Below are positions 26,617 through 35,952 of a stretch of DNA of 64,000 nucleotides, piece after piece (positions within the stretch are counted from its first letter, which is position 1; every line of letters begins with the position of its first letter). Source of the stretch: CAVQBP01 sp963740945 (GTDB lineage Bacteria; Bacteroidota; Ignavibacteria; Ignavibacteriales; Ignavibacteriaceae); assembly GCA_963740945.1 (NCBI GenBank), contig CAVUGE010000034.1, forward strand, positions 62,001 to 126,000, in the 5' to 3' direction. Below the pieces are notes generated by a model. It searched no databases, had not been told where the DNA came from, and worked only from the letters and a program-made list of their open reading frames with translations. Position numbers and translations under genes: made by a program.

Positions 26617-27474
26617 TTATCTAACGATTAATGTTTCTGATTTTAAATCTGTTTTTTCTTTTGTATGCAGTTCATTTATTAACTGCTCTACTTCGTCATG
26701 AGTAAAATTGCAAAACCATCTGTCGGCACGTGCTTCAATACTAGGAAGGCCTTTACCTCTAATTGTATCAGCAATAACCACAGAAGGTTTATTGTTATTT
26801 TTAATAGATGAAAAAACTTTCTCCATATCCTCAAAATCATGCCCGTTGCACGAATAAACATTCCAGCCGAACGATTGAAATTTTTTGTCTAAAGGTTCAA
26901 TAGGAATTAATTCTTCGGTTTGAATATTTGCCTGGAAATGATTCCGATCTATTACAGCAATTAAATTATCCAGTTTATGTGCCGCAATAACTAAAGAAGC
27001 CTCCCAAATAGAACCTTCATTACATTCACCATCTCCAAGAACGACAACAACTTTATTATTTTGATTTTTCAGTTTACAATCGAGAGCAACGCCGGCAGAG
27101 ACAGATAGTAGGTGCCCTAGCGAACCGGAATGAAATTCGATTCCCGGAACTTTTACATTTGGATGCCAGTAGATAAAATCATTTGTTTTAAGATGGTTTT
27201 TTAACCTTTCCTTTTCAAGGATTCCAATTTCAACAAAAGTTCCATACAAAGCCGGAACATCATGACCTTTAGAAAGGAAGAAATAATCACGCGAACTATC
27301 CTTTAGATTTTCCTTATTTATGTTCATAAAATTTGAATAAAGATAGACGATCAGATCGGTGCATGAAAGTGAAGCACCGATGAAGCATCCTCCATCCGTT
27401 GCCATCCGGATAATGTGTTCCCGGACTCTAAGGGCAATACTTCCCAAATCTTGTTTTGATTTTTTATTTTTCAT
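26617..27474 (-). CDS. Transketolase-like protein, N-terminal (TPP-binding) subunit
   Basis: The 285 residues match the TPP-pyrophosphate domain: FLSKGHDVPALY, HSGSLGHLLSVSAGVAL and the metal/TPP motif GDGECNEGSIWEA, with DRNHFQA following (instead of the DNN of many transketolases). It is the partner of the following gene and overlaps the cytidylyltransferase gene upstream by 11 bp, so translation is coupled. The donor and acceptor sugars cannot be deduced. Confidence 0.88.
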   Translation of the reverse strand: MKNKKSKQDLGSIALRVREHIIRMATDGGCFIGASLSCTDLIVYLYSNFMNINKENLKDSSRDYFFLSKGHDVPALYGTFVEIGILEKERLKNHLKTNDFIYWHPNVKVPGIEFHSGSLGHLLSVSAGVALDCKLKNQNNKVVVVLGDGECNEGSIWEASLVIAAHKLDNLIAVIDRNHFQANIQTEELIPIEPLDKKFQSFGWNVYSCNGHDFEDMEKVFSSIKNNNKPSVVIADTIRGKGLPSIEARADRWFCNFTHDEVEQLINELHTKEKTDLKSETLIVR

Positions 27475-28282
27475 TCACTAAAATCTTAGTATTTTTTTCA
27501 GAAATAGTTTTTAATTCATCTAAATGATGTCTATACCAATTCACTCCGGTGTATTTTTCATTTATCCTTAAAAGCTCAGATTTTAAGTCCAACAATTTTA
27601 ATATATCCGATACTGAAAAAAGAGGATGTTTAGCATAAAGTTCATCATAAATTTTTTTTATAAAGAGATAGTCTTCTTCATAATCGATAGTCCAGCGGTG
27701 AGACATAGAATAATCGAGGCCTGCTTCCCAATGGACATTACCAATTTTGAATTTATCCGGATTTTCCCAGAAATAAGGGGTTGTATGTTCCCGTTCCAAT
27801 TCTTTTTCAGCTTCTCCCCATGCCTTTTCGAGACTTTCAATCGAGAAGATCTCCACATCATTGCCGTCCGGGTATGTAGCCGGATGCAGATTACTTACAT
27901 AATCGAAAGAAGGATAATTATCGAGATAAAATTTAATAACTTTATCAATTACAAGCGGATCAATTAATGGGCAGTCGGAAGGGATTTTAACAATTGCATC
28001 TGCTTCAAATTTTTTACCTGCATTCAAATGGCGGTCAAGTAAATCAACCGGATGGCCTCTATAAACAGCAACATTATTTTTTTTGCACAAATTTTCAATT
28101 ACATCGTCGGCTTCATTAAAAGTAGCTGCGACAATAATTTTTCCGGAAAATTTCGATGCTTTAACCCTTTCAACCATACGTAATAAGAGGGGTTTACCTG
28201 CAAGGGGCAGTAAAACTTTTCCCGGAAAGCGGCTTGAACCCATTCTAGCCTGGACAACTGTAATTACTTTTAGTTTAGGCAT
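27464..28282 (-). CDS. SpsF-like cytidylyltransferase
   Basis: The 272-residue protein belongs to the SpsF/CMP-KDO-synthetase-like family. The N-terminal nucleotide-binding signature is VVQARMGSSRFPGKVLLPL, followed by IPSDCPLIDP and a long C-terminal part with GNDVEIFS. Such enzymes activate ulosonic acids as CMP-sugars. It lies 12 bp after a GT-B-like gene and overlaps the transketolase gene, so it probably provides the activating step for the product of the NeuB-like synthase. The precise nucleotide and sugar are inferred. Confidence 0.83.
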   Translation of the reverse strand: MPKLKVITVVQARMGSSRFPGKVLLPLAGKPLLLRMVERVKASKFSGKIIVAATFNEADDVIENLCKKNNVAVYRGHPVDLLDRHLNAGKKFEADAIVKIPSDCPLIDPLVIDKVIKFYLDNYPSFDYVSNLHPATYPDGNDVEIFSIESLEKAWGEAEKELEREHTTPYFWENPDKFKIGNVHWEAGLDYSMSHRWTIDYEEDYLFIKKIYDELYAKHPLFSVSDILKLLDLKSELLRINEKYTGVNWYRHHLDELKTISEKNTKILVNEK

Positions 28283-28294
28283 AATGCGAACCGA

Positions 28295-29353
28295 TTATTC
28301 AGCCTTCTGATAGTTTCTGAATGATCTGTATTTTCTAAAAAGCCCCATATTTAATTTCGGTTCTTTATTCAGTTTGTATATCTTTGTTTCAGGTTGTTCC
28401 ATTATAAGTTTCTTCCCTATCTCCGAAATATTATAAGCGGATTTACCATTATTTTGAATTGGAATTAATTGCTTCAATTGCTCGATATCAAATTCCGAAT
28501 GAACTTCTTTGCCCAATGCAAGCCCGACATAAACAACACTGGAAAATCTTGTTAGAAGAATATCGCAATTAGCAACCATATGTTCCGTATTACCTTTTGT
28601 ATATATTAATGAACCGGGCGCATAAGCATTTATCTCTTTAACAGCACGTTCAAATTTTTCATTAGGATGCAGCTTAAATACTAATTTTTTATTTCCAGCC
28701 AATTCTTTTGCGTATTCAATAAACTTTTTCCTGTTTTCATACTTAAAAGTTTCCCGGGAATCAGAAGTTGCAGTAAGGAGATAATTTTTGTAAGGAAAAT
28801 TATTATTTAAATATTCTTTACAGTTATCAAAATTTGGTATGCCCGTAACTTCGATTTTATCGGGAGATACCCCTTTCTTAATAAATAAATCACGGTACCC
28901 CTCAGAAGCCACACAAAATTTATCATAAGAATCTGAGAGACCGGTAGTTGAAGTGCTCGCGAGATATCTCGGAAGTTTTAATTTCTTAACCAGGTGATAC
29001 ATTAAATTTTCGGGATCTGTCATCCCTTCCTGTACAAGAATTACCTTCGAATTTAAGATATTTTTGGGTACAATTAAATCACTGCACGTATATACGAGGT
29101 CATATTTTCTTTGTCTGCCTTCAAAATCAATTTCAAGCTTATTTTGTTCAAGATATTCTATAGTTTTTTCTCTGAATTGACCCCCTAAAATGCTAAAATC
29201 TAAAAGCTTTATATTTGATAGGATTCTTTTAAAGCCGTCGCTATAAAAAGGAGTAAAATAACAGTTATAACCTAAAAGATGCATTGAAATCTTATGCATC
29301 ATCTTCGTTTGATTGATAGAGCCGCAAATAAATAGAATTTTAGGTTCAGACAT
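28295..29353 (-). CDS. Putative GT-B glycosyltransferase / CDP-glycerol-transferase-like protein
   Basis: The 352 residues have no signal peptide. The C-terminal half holds LVFKLHPNEKFERAV, LIYTKGNTEHMVANCDILLTRFSS and VYVGLALGKEVHSE, the pattern seen in CDP-glycerol glycerophosphotransferase-like and GT-B transferases. The N-terminal half begins KILFICGSINQTKMMHKI. As the first gene of the minus-strand operon it is the best candidate to transfer the CMP-activated sugar to an acceptor. The family assignment is tentative. Confidence 0.6.
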   Translation of the reverse strand: MSEPKILFICGSINQTKMMHKISMHLLGYNCYFTPFYSDGFKRILSNIKLLDFSILGGQFREKTIEYLEQNKLEIDFEGRQRKYDLVYTCSDLIVPKNILNSKVILVQEGMTDPENLMYHLVKKLKLPRYLASTSTTGLSDSYDKFCVASEGYRDLFIKKGVSPDKIEVTGIPNFDNCKEYLNNNFPYKNYLLTATSDSRETFKYENRKKFIEYAKELAGNKKLVFKLHPNEKFERAVKEINAYAPGSLIYTKGNTEHMVANCDILLTRFSSVVYVGLALGKEVHSEFDIEQLKQLIPIQNNGKSAYNISEIGKKLIMEQPETKIYKLNKEPKLNMGLFRKYRSFRNYQKAE

Positions 29354-29672
29354 AAAGTGATGGAATAGTTTGATGAAATTAAAACATAAAAATAAAAGTT
29401 TAAAATCCTTTCTATGTTAAGCTAATGTTAAGTTTGAATACTTTAATTGAAAAAAATGCTTTCAAAACAATGAATGTCTTAAAGTTATTATTTTTAAAAA
29501 AATAAAACAAATAAATAACCCGATAGGTTCATAGAATGTGATGTATTACTATAAATATTTGTTTTTTAAATACTTATTTCCTAATAAAATCCTTTTAACA
29601 CGATAATTGTTATTTGTTTCAATTAAATGTAATTCTTAAATTCGAGTTATAATTACAAATTATAGAGTAAAG

Positions 29673-30614
29673 ATGAAGATTATTAAACCTAAAAGACTTG
29701 TTAAAGGTGATCTAATTGGAGTAATATCACCTGCATCGTCAACCGACGATATTATCAAAGTTGAAGAGGGAGTAAGATATTTAGAAAGTGTTGGTTATAG
29801 AGTTGAAGTTGGAAAAAATGTAGGGAAATATCATGGATATTTAGCAGGAGAAGATAATTTAAGGTTGAACGATCTTCATTATATGTTTAACAAGAAAGAA
29901 GTTAAAGCTATAATGTGTGTTAGAGGCGGTTACGGATCACCGCGTTTGCTGGACAAGATTGATTATAAACTTATAAGAAATAATCCTAAAATTTTTGTAG
30001 GATATAGTGATATAACAGCATTAAATATGGCTTTTTATCATAAAACCGGATTGGTTACGTTTAACGGTCCAATGGTATCGGTTGATTTCAGTATAGAAGT
30101 AAGCAGATTTTCAGAAGAAAACTTCTGGAGAATTTTAACATCATCTAAAAAGATTGGAAGGTTGACGCTTCCGGGAGAGGAAAAATTATTCCAATTGTCC
30201 AAAGGCAATGCAACAGGCAGAATATTAGGCGGAAATCTTGCTCTTTTAACTTCAGTACAGGGGACAGATTTTTTTCCGGATATGAAAGATAAAATTTTAT
30301 TTTTGGAAGATATCGGAGAATTGCCTTTCAGAATTGATAGAATGCTTAATCAGCTAAGACTTGCCGGAGTTTTTAATAAAATAAGCGGAATAATATTAGG
30401 AGCATTTATAGATTGTAATGAAACGGATCCATTAAAGAAAACATTAAGTCTGGGGGAAGTTGTTGACGATTATTTGAGCAAACTAAAAATTCCCGTTATT
30501 TATAATTTTCCAAACGGACATATAAAAAATATGATAACCATTCCCAACGGGATAAAAATTAAAATGAATGCATCCAGGGGCTTTATTGAATATATGGAAG
30601 GGGGGGTAACTTGA
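29673..30614 (+). CDS. LD-carboxypeptidase (peptidase family S66)
   Basis: The 313-residue enzyme resembles LdcA/MccF. The nucleophile is in FVGYSDITALN (about S112), MCVRGGYGSPRLLD is the family motif near residue 81, and the Glu and His of the triad fit LEDIGELPFRIDRM and NFPNGHIKN. LdcA trims tetrapeptides in peptidoglycan recycling; MccF-type members cleave microcin-like acyl amidates, and the sequence does not clearly separate the two. No signal peptide, so cytoplasmic. It starts a plus-strand unit in a divergent 320-bp region that shows no other clear feature. Confidence 0.85.
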   Translation: MKIIKPKRLVKGDLIGVISPASSTDDIIKVEEGVRYLESVGYRVEVGKNVGKYHGYLAGEDNLRLNDLHYMFNKKEVKAIMCVRGGYGSPRLLDKIDYKLIRNNPKIFVGYSDITALNMAFYHKTGLVTFNGPMVSVDFSIEVSRFSEENFWRILTSSKKIGRLTLPGEEKLFQLSKGNATGRILGGNLALLTSVQGTDFFPDMKDKILFLEDIGELPFRIDRMLNQLRLAGVFNKISGIILGAFIDCNETDPLKKTLSLGEVVDDYLSKLKIPVIYNFPNGHIKNMITIPNGIKIKMNASRGFIEYMEGGVT

Positions 30615-30697
30615 AACTAACCAAAGATACTCTTTATAGTGTTCCGGATTCAACCGTAGGTTGGAGAATTGATTGGTGGTATAAACAGATAATTTAA
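30611..30697 (+). other. Possible 28-codon gene remnant after the LD-carboxypeptidase
   Basis: A TTG start preceded by a G-run overlaps the LD-carboxypeptidase stop and reads 28 residues, including GWRIDWWYKQ, before a stop that overlaps the response-regulator stop on the other strand. The strong ribosome-binding-like G-run and coupled start suggest the 5' end of a lost downstream gene. No family recognised. Confidence 0.25.
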
Positions 30698-31059
30698 GTT
30701 TCCGGAATATTTTTTAATAAAAAGAGCAGTTCATTTTTTGAAAACGGTTTGGAGATATAATCAGTAAACCCGCTATTAAGGAATCTCTCCCTATCGACTG
30801 CCATTGCATATGCAGTAACCGCAATTACTGGTGTCCCTTTAAATTCCGGATTTTTTCTAATCCTGTTTAAAACATCTAACCCGGTCATTCCAATTCCAAG
30901 ATCAATATCCAATAATATAACTGAATATTCCTTCTCGGATATCATTCTCAGCGCTGTTGTGCCATCGATTGCATGGTCAACTTCGTACCCATCCTTTAAG
31001 TAATGCATTATTACCTTCACTGATGGAATATCATCTTCAACTAATAAAGCTTTTATCAT
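30694..31059 (-). CDS. CheY-like single-domain response regulator
   Basis: The protein of about 121 residues is a receiver domain only. The acidic pocket is VEDD, the phosphoacceptor D51 is in ILLDIDLG, TAYAM carries the switch threonine and the conserved lysine is in ISKPFS. The ATG at 31059 (MIKALLVEDD) is chosen over one 48 bp upstream because receiver domains begin there. The hybrid-lacking histidine kinase at 31577-33976 lies upstream on the same strand and is the natural partner. Output is probably by protein contact, since there is no DNA-binding domain. Confidence 0.87.
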   Translation of the reverse strand: MIKALLVEDDIPSVKVIMHYLKDGYEVDHAIDGTTALRMISEKEYSVILLDIDLGIGMTGLDVLNRIRKNPEFKGTPVIAVTAYAMAVDRERFLNSGFTDYISKPFSKNELLFLLKNIPET

Positions 31060-31336
31060 TTTTTTATAGTTGATGGAATTTATAATTTTAGCAAAGAGCC
31101 GGGTCATTAATTGAAGTCAGCTCTTTAAAAAATGAAGATTAAAAAACTAAAGCAAATGTAAGTCAATAATTAAATCATATTTCCGCAAACATAAAAAAAC
31201 ATTAATATATTAATGTTTCAATCATCTACCTCAATATAAAAAAATATTAAATGTCAAAATATACCGGGGTTAAAAAAAATATTGCTCATGTGATCTGGGG
31301 GGTAGAATGACTAATGCTCAGGAATGACCATAAGTT

Positions 31337-31449
31337 AACCGAATAATTGTCGAAACCTTATATAATCAATTATTGTAATACTTGAACCGTTAAGCTCAAT
31401 TAATCCTTCTCTCTTAAAGAATAGTAATGTTTTTGAGGAAGCTGCTTTT
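31337..31449 (-). pseudogene. Remnant of a Crp/Fnr-type regulator (C-terminal wing)
   Basis: One frame reads AASSKTLLFFKREGLIELNG and then SSITIIDYIRFRQLFG before a stop. This is the pattern of the end of Crp/Fnr helix-turn-helix domains (ASRTLxxFKKEGLIELxGxxITILD). The rest of the gene is absent. A related remnant lies at 34193-34290, so the two flank the histidine kinase gene. Confidence 0.55.
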
Positions 31450-31527
31450 ATTAATAATTAGTTTTTTAAATCTGTTTTGTCTTTCATAATTATCATTATA
31501 TATTTCTTCATCTGTATATATTACCAT
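31414..31527 (-). other. Possible 37-codon small ORF
   Basis: An ATG at 31527 preceded by GAGGAG at good spacing opens 37 codons rich in Asn, Tyr and Lys. It overlaps the Crp-type remnant in another frame, so it may be an accident of decay. No similarity recognised. Confidence 0.2.
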
Positions 31528-31576
31528 ATATAATCTCCTCATTTATCTCCGGAAAGAGCAAAACCCGTAACTGCTA

Positions 31577-33976
31577 CTAAAGGTTTTCCTGTTCAAAAGG
31601 GAAATATAAAGTAAAGCTGGATCCCTTACTGATTTCACTTTCTACACTAAGTTTTCCACCCATTATTTCGGTATATTTCTTTACCAAAGTCAATCCAAGG
31701 CCGGTACCTTCATGATGTCTTGCAAATCCTTCGCTCACCTGTCTGAAAGGCTCAAAAATCAAGTCAAATTTGTCTTCCGGGATACCAATGCCGGTATCAT
31801 GAACTATGATCTTTACATAACCGGAATCGTCATTTATTTCTTTAGTAACCCGAATTGTAATTTCCCCTGATTCCGTAAATTTTATCGCGTTACTTAATAG
31901 ATTATTTATTGTGCTAATGAATAGATCTTCGTCTAAATTTAGAACAATATTTTCTTCAGGTATATCCTGATTAATGTAAAGATTTTTTTTATTTGCTTCA
32001 GGCTTAAACGTTTCTATTGATTTTTTAATGACCTCATTAATAATAATATCTTTATTATACAGGGTCATATTATCGGCTTCTATTTTTGAGATATCTAAAA
32101 TTTGATTTAGAGTCCGCAGTAAGCGTTTGGTACTTTCTTCAAAGAGATTGGTAAAAGCATGAACCTCTTCGATAGATTCAGATTCTTTTAATAATTCAAA
32201 TGTACCCATAATCCCTACCATAGGAGTTCTTAATTCGTGACTCATATTAGCAAGGAAATTGGTTTTCAATTTATTCATTTCTTCAGCTTTTTCTTTTGCA
32301 ACAATTATTTCTTTTTCCGCTTTTTTCCTTTCTGTAATGTCCTGTATTTGGGTGATAAAATATAATGGAGAGTCATTTTTATCACGCAGTAAAGACGAAT
32401 TCAGCAGTACCCATATTTCCTGGCCTGACTTATGGAAATAACGTTTTTCTCTTATATAAATATTAATCTTTTTAGCCATCATTAGCCTAATCTGTTCTAA
32501 ATCTAAATTAATATCATCAGGGTGTGTAATTTCCCTAATATGTATTTTCAGCAGTTCATCTTTTGTATATCCAAGGATCTCACTTAAGGCAGGATTAACC
32601 CTAAGATAATTACCTTTGGGACTAACAAGAGCCATTCCAATTGATGCATATTCAAATGCATTAAAAAATCTTTTTTCACTTTCTATTAATTTGGTTTCCG
32701 CAAGTGTCCTCATCCTTTCGGCTTCAAATGTCTCCAGGGCGAAAGAGACATCCTGAACCATTTCGTTTAAAAGTAAAATCTCCTTTTCCTCAAAGAAGTC
32801 TTTCTCACCCGAAAACAGGCTGAATACTCCTATGACTTTATCAAATACTTTTATAGGGAAAATCATGGCTGAGTTAAATTCGTACTGAAGAGAAGACTCA
32901 TATAGCAATTTATTATTCTTAAATTCCTCCTTGATATTATTAAAAATTAAATAGTTATTTGACCGAATAACTTTCACGGCATGATCATAAAAGAAAATCA
33001 ATGGATTGGAGAAATTTTCCTTACGTATTTCATCATTAACAGAAGATGAAATTATTTTAAGTTCACCGGAATTTTCATCGTGAATTGCAAAGGAAGCAAT
33101 TTTGAATTGTCCTTCTTCAACTGCTATTTTTGCTGCAGTATCTATGAGCAGCTGCTCTTCTTTAATGTGGATGATGGACTGATTTATGCTGCTTAATACT
33201 CTGTATATCCTGTTTAGCTGAGAAATTTCATGCTGAGCAATCTTATCATGAGTAATATCGGTGGAGAGGATAAGAATCCCTTCCGGTACCGGTTCTATTT
33301 TAAGATAAAACCAGCTTTTTTTCCCATCCGGATAAGTAAACTCATTTTCAATGCTGCTGGAAACCCGATTCCTTAAACAATTATTAAGTACCTTAAATAA
33401 TTCAGTATTTTCAATACCGGGATATTTTTCTGTCATAGTGTGGTTTAATAATTCTTCATAAGTTGTATGCCCGTGTAAGGCAGCAGCTTCGTTAATATAG
33501 AGATATCTCCAATCAAAAGAGATAATTTGAAAACCTTCCTGCATATTATCCAAAGTGCTTCTATATCTTTCTTCGGATTCTTTAAGTGCTGTTTCGGTTT
33601 TCATTTTTTCAGTGACATCATTTACAGTAACAAGCCTGGCTTTCCTGTTATTAAAATTTATTTTATGAGATAATATTTCAACATTTATAATAGTCCCGTC
33701 CTTCTTAATATGTCTCCAGCCTGCAGACCATTGGTATGTATCGGATTCTCCTCTAATGTTTTTCAAAAGCAATTCAGCATCTTCAGGTGGTCCGATATCC
33801 AGCAGAGTCATCTTATTGAATTCTTCGTTAGAATAACCATACTTTAGCACAGCAGCATCGTTGACGGCTAAAAATTTTAAAGTTTCCAGGTCATATATCC
33901 ACATTGGAAAGGGATTGAATTCAAAAAGAATTTTATATTGTCCTACTTGAATAGGATTATCATCATTTAACGGCAT
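31577..33976 (-). CDS. PAS-PAS-GAF-PAS sensor histidine kinase
   Basis: The 799-residue kinase has no membrane segment, so it senses a cytoplasmic signal. Domains in order: PAS (about 12-125), PAS (135-245), GAF (255-415), PAS (430-550), a short coil, HisKA with the phosphorylated histidine H580 in FLANMSHELRTPM, and HATPase_c with NNLLSNAIKFT, HDTGIGIP and GTGLGLTLVKKY. There is no receiver domain; the single-domain regulator 0.5 kb downstream on the same strand probably receives the phosphate. The gap between them holds only a Crp-type remnant. Confidence 0.92.
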   Translation of the reverse strand: MPLNDDNPIQVGQYKILFEFNPFPMWIYDLETLKFLAVNDAAVLKYGYSNEEFNKMTLLDIGPPEDAELLLKNIRGESDTYQWSAGWRHIKKDGTIINVEILSHKINFNNRKARLVTVNDVTEKMKTETALKESEERYRSTLDNMQEGFQIISFDWRYLYINEAAALHGHTTYEELLNHTMTEKYPGIENTELFKVLNNCLRNRVSSSIENEFTYPDGKKSWFYLKIEPVPEGILILSTDITHDKIAQHEISQLNRIYRVLSSINQSIIHIKEEQLLIDTAAKIAVEEGQFKIASFAIHDENSGELKIISSSVNDEIRKENFSNPLIFFYDHAVKVIRSNNYLIFNNIKEEFKNNKLLYESSLQYEFNSAMIFPIKVFDKVIGVFSLFSGEKDFFEEKEILLLNEMVQDVSFALETFEAERMRTLAETKLIESEKRFFNAFEYASIGMALVSPKGNYLRVNPALSEILGYTKDELLKIHIREITHPDDINLDLEQIRLMMAKKINIYIREKRYFHKSGQEIWVLLNSSLLRDKNDSPLYFITQIQDITERKKAEKEIIVAKEKAEEMNKLKTNFLANMSHELRTPMVGIMGTFELLKESESIEEVHAFTNLFEESTKRLLRTLNQILDISKIEADNMTLYNKDIIINEVIKKSIETFKPEANKKNLYINQDIPEENIVLNLDEDLFISTINNLLSNAIKFTESGEITIRVTKEINDDSGYVKIIVHDTGIGIPEDKFDLIFEPFRQVSEGFARHHEGTGLGLTLVKKYTEIMGGKLSVESEISKGSSFTLYFPFEQENL

Positions 33977-34192
33977 ATTGCATCAGCTATCGATGATTAA
34001 AAATTAATGAAGCTAAATAATGGAAATAAAATCTTTCCTGATTTAACAAATCAGATTTGAAGATGATGTTACAAGGTAATAACAAGATTAAAAGAAACCG
34101 TGGCATATTTACATCTAAATCTATTTTTATTCATGTCATTGATTCATTTTTTCATATCTCTAACAAATAATGATACACCACGGCTCATAAAA

Positions 34193-34290
34193 TTGTTATT
34201 CGAATAATTTGCGGAATTTTAGTATAATCAAGTATTATAATCATTGACCCGTTAAATTCAATAAAACCTTTCTTTAACCAAAATCATCCC
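34193..34290 (-). pseudogene. Second remnant of a Crp/Fnr-type regulator
   Basis: One frame reads LKKGFIEFNGSMIIILDYTK before running out at a stop near 34193. It parallels the remnant at 31337-31449 (KREGLIELNGSSITIIDY). Upstream no further homologous frame could be followed. Probably decayed copies of the same regulator family. Confidence 0.5.
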
Positions 34291-34693
34291 AATGCATAAT
34301 ATAAAACCTGATAAAATAAAGATACGTCTATAAAGATAGTTAATGAAGTGTTTTATCGCATAATAACATATCATAAATATTCTATGTGATTTAATCACTA
34401 GTTTGTTAAACCTAACAATTTGCACACCAATGGATTGCTTAAAAAAGTTTATTTTCATTTAGAGGTTTGGAAAATATATCTTATAGCCTTTTCTTTTATT
34501 GCTTTCTCATATGTAATTTCTCAATATAACACTTATTTCATGAAACTGTCATCTTATCTCTAACAAATATAATTCTAAATGTTACAAGATTAGTGCAAAT
34601 AGTTACAATATTGATAGTTGAATTGTTTTGTATATACTAAATTTGCTGGTGACACAATTCATAAATTTTTAAACTTATAAAAGGAACCAGCAT
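34291..34693. promoter_or_regulatory. Promoter region of the orphan 199-residue gene
   Basis: No gene seen. TAAATTTG at 34638-34645 fits the TAnnTTTG -7 box of Bacteroidota, with TTG at 34618-34620 as a possible -33 element; the 17-bp spacing is shorter than usual. AAAAGGAACC lies before the start codon at 34694. Moderate support only. Confidence 0.3.
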
Positions 34694-35293
34694 ATGGAAA
34701 AAACATCATCTAAAGCAGCGGATAAAAAAAAAGGCGAACCGGTACAGTTTGATAAAAGAATTGTTAATTTCAATAAGTTTAAGCCGGATATTTCCGAAAA
34801 GGATTTTCAAAAAATATTATTGCCAATCAATGATATAGTATTCTGGCCATTTTCACCAATTGATACTCTAAGCTGCACTCGAACATTAGGAAAGGGCAGA
34901 ACAAATATAACTATTATCAATCCTACCATTGTGCAGGTAGATGCCAATACTCCATATGCAGGATTCGATAAGCGAGTAACTCAATCCAGTAATCCTCTCA
35001 TTCAGATACATTTTGACCCCGTAGCTTATGGAATCACTCACAATGCAACCTACGTAATCGAGTTTGTAATAGAAACATTTGGGCAGTCAACTTTTGAGCT
35101 TAATGGGTTTTCTCTTGCCGGTACTCTAGTAAATGCAGGGACTAAAATATTAAATGGACCTTCCAGGGTATCACTCGTTATTAATAATATGCCCCCTACA
35201 GTAACCTATGTTTATCTCGAACAGAGATCCGGCGGTGCATGGAACTGGTATTCTACTAATATATCTTTCCCGCCATTAGTAATTAAAATATAA
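34694..35293 (+). CDS. Orphan protein of unknown function, 199 residues
   Basis: No signal peptide and no membrane segment. Residues 1-35 are highly charged (KAADKKKGEPVQFDKR), followed by a beta-rich body with NITIINPTIVQVDANTPY, IQIHFDPVAYGITHNATYVI and FELNGFSLAGTL, which resembles a jelly-roll or Ig-like sandwich. AAGGAACC precedes the ATG. It stands alone between decayed regions. I do not recognise a family; an extracellular or phage-like origin is possible, but nothing proves either. Confidence 0.6.
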   Translation: MEKTSSKAADKKKGEPVQFDKRIVNFNKFKPDISEKDFQKILLPINDIVFWPFSPIDTLSCTRTLGKGRTNITIINPTIVQVDANTPYAGFDKRVTQSSNPLIQIHFDPVAYGITHNATYVIEFVIETFGQSTFELNGFSLAGTLVNAGTKILNGPSRVSLVINNMPPTVTYVYLEQRSGGAWNWYSTNISFPPLVIKI

Positions 35294-35555
35294 GTTATAA
35301 TCTAATAAGTATTAAAATAATATTTAGAAGAAGGAATAATGAAGGATTGGAACTATAGATAACTTTATAGCTGCACTGTTACAAGCATTCCATAGTTCCT
35401 CCATTTTAATCCAATTAATTTTTCAATGTATTTACACTCAGATTTGGAAATCTGAGCTGTACATAATTTGAGTTAAAACAACTGTTATGATCAATTTTGA
35501 AAAGCTATTGCTTTTTTCAACTTCGTCTTTGTTCCTCTGCTTTAATGTCATCTAT

Positions 35556-35696
35556 TCATCTAAAAGCTATTACTTCTGTTCCGGAATCGGGCCCTCTTCT
35601 GTAAAATGATAAAACGTCGATAGTAGAGGTATCACCATAACCACTTTTGTAAATAGAACGGGGATCAATTTCTTTTGCACGTTGGGTAAGAGTGAC
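35556..35696 (-). pseudogene. C-terminal gene fragment, unknown family
   Basis: A 46-codon frame reads RAKEIDPRSIYKSGYGDTST, then IDVLSFYRRGPDSGTEVIAFR and a stop; it is preceded at once by an in-frame TAA. The composition looks like genuine protein sequence rather than chance. No start codon or upstream part remains. Confidence 0.4.
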
Positions 35697-35889
35697 TTAA
35701 AAAACAGTTTCAATATTGAGGTAAATAAATATTTTCGGTAGATTAAGGATAAAGGATTAAATGGAGTAAGTCTTTAATATTCAAGCAGAAATTGTATTTG
35801 ATTCTCTTCGTTACGATTAGTTACTTTTCATTGAAACTTTGGATTAGTTACCTAGATGGTTACACGAAATAGAAAGTCCCTTAAAATCA

Positions 35890-35952
35890 AAAAGCCCAAA
35901 TGCTCATCATGTTCAGGCTTCTTAGTAGCGGGGGTAGGAACCAATACTACGG
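35890..35952 (-). pseudogene. tRNA 3'-end fragment with terminator
   Basis: On the minus strand, CCTACCCCCGCTACTAAG has the form of a tRNA acceptor 3' half with part of a T stem (GTAG...CTAC), but the TTCRAAT T-loop is lost and no 5' half follows. It runs into AAGCC...GGGCTT and TTTTT, a terminator-like hairpin. Such 3' fragments are typical scars of integration at tRNA genes. Confidence 0.4.

Noticed and set aside
27626..27967. 113-codon frame opposite the cytidylyltransferase gene
   Set aside because: It is antisense to well-conserved coding sequence and shows no protein features.
35485..35610. 40-codon frame with a hydrophobic start, possible precursor peptide for the cluster
   Set aside because: The minus strand here looks like a true coding remnant, the start has no ribosome-binding site and the frame has no leader motif.
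35925..35952. Functional tRNA gene
   Set aside because: Only the 3' end is present and the conserved T-loop is lost; no anticodon arm could be drawn.
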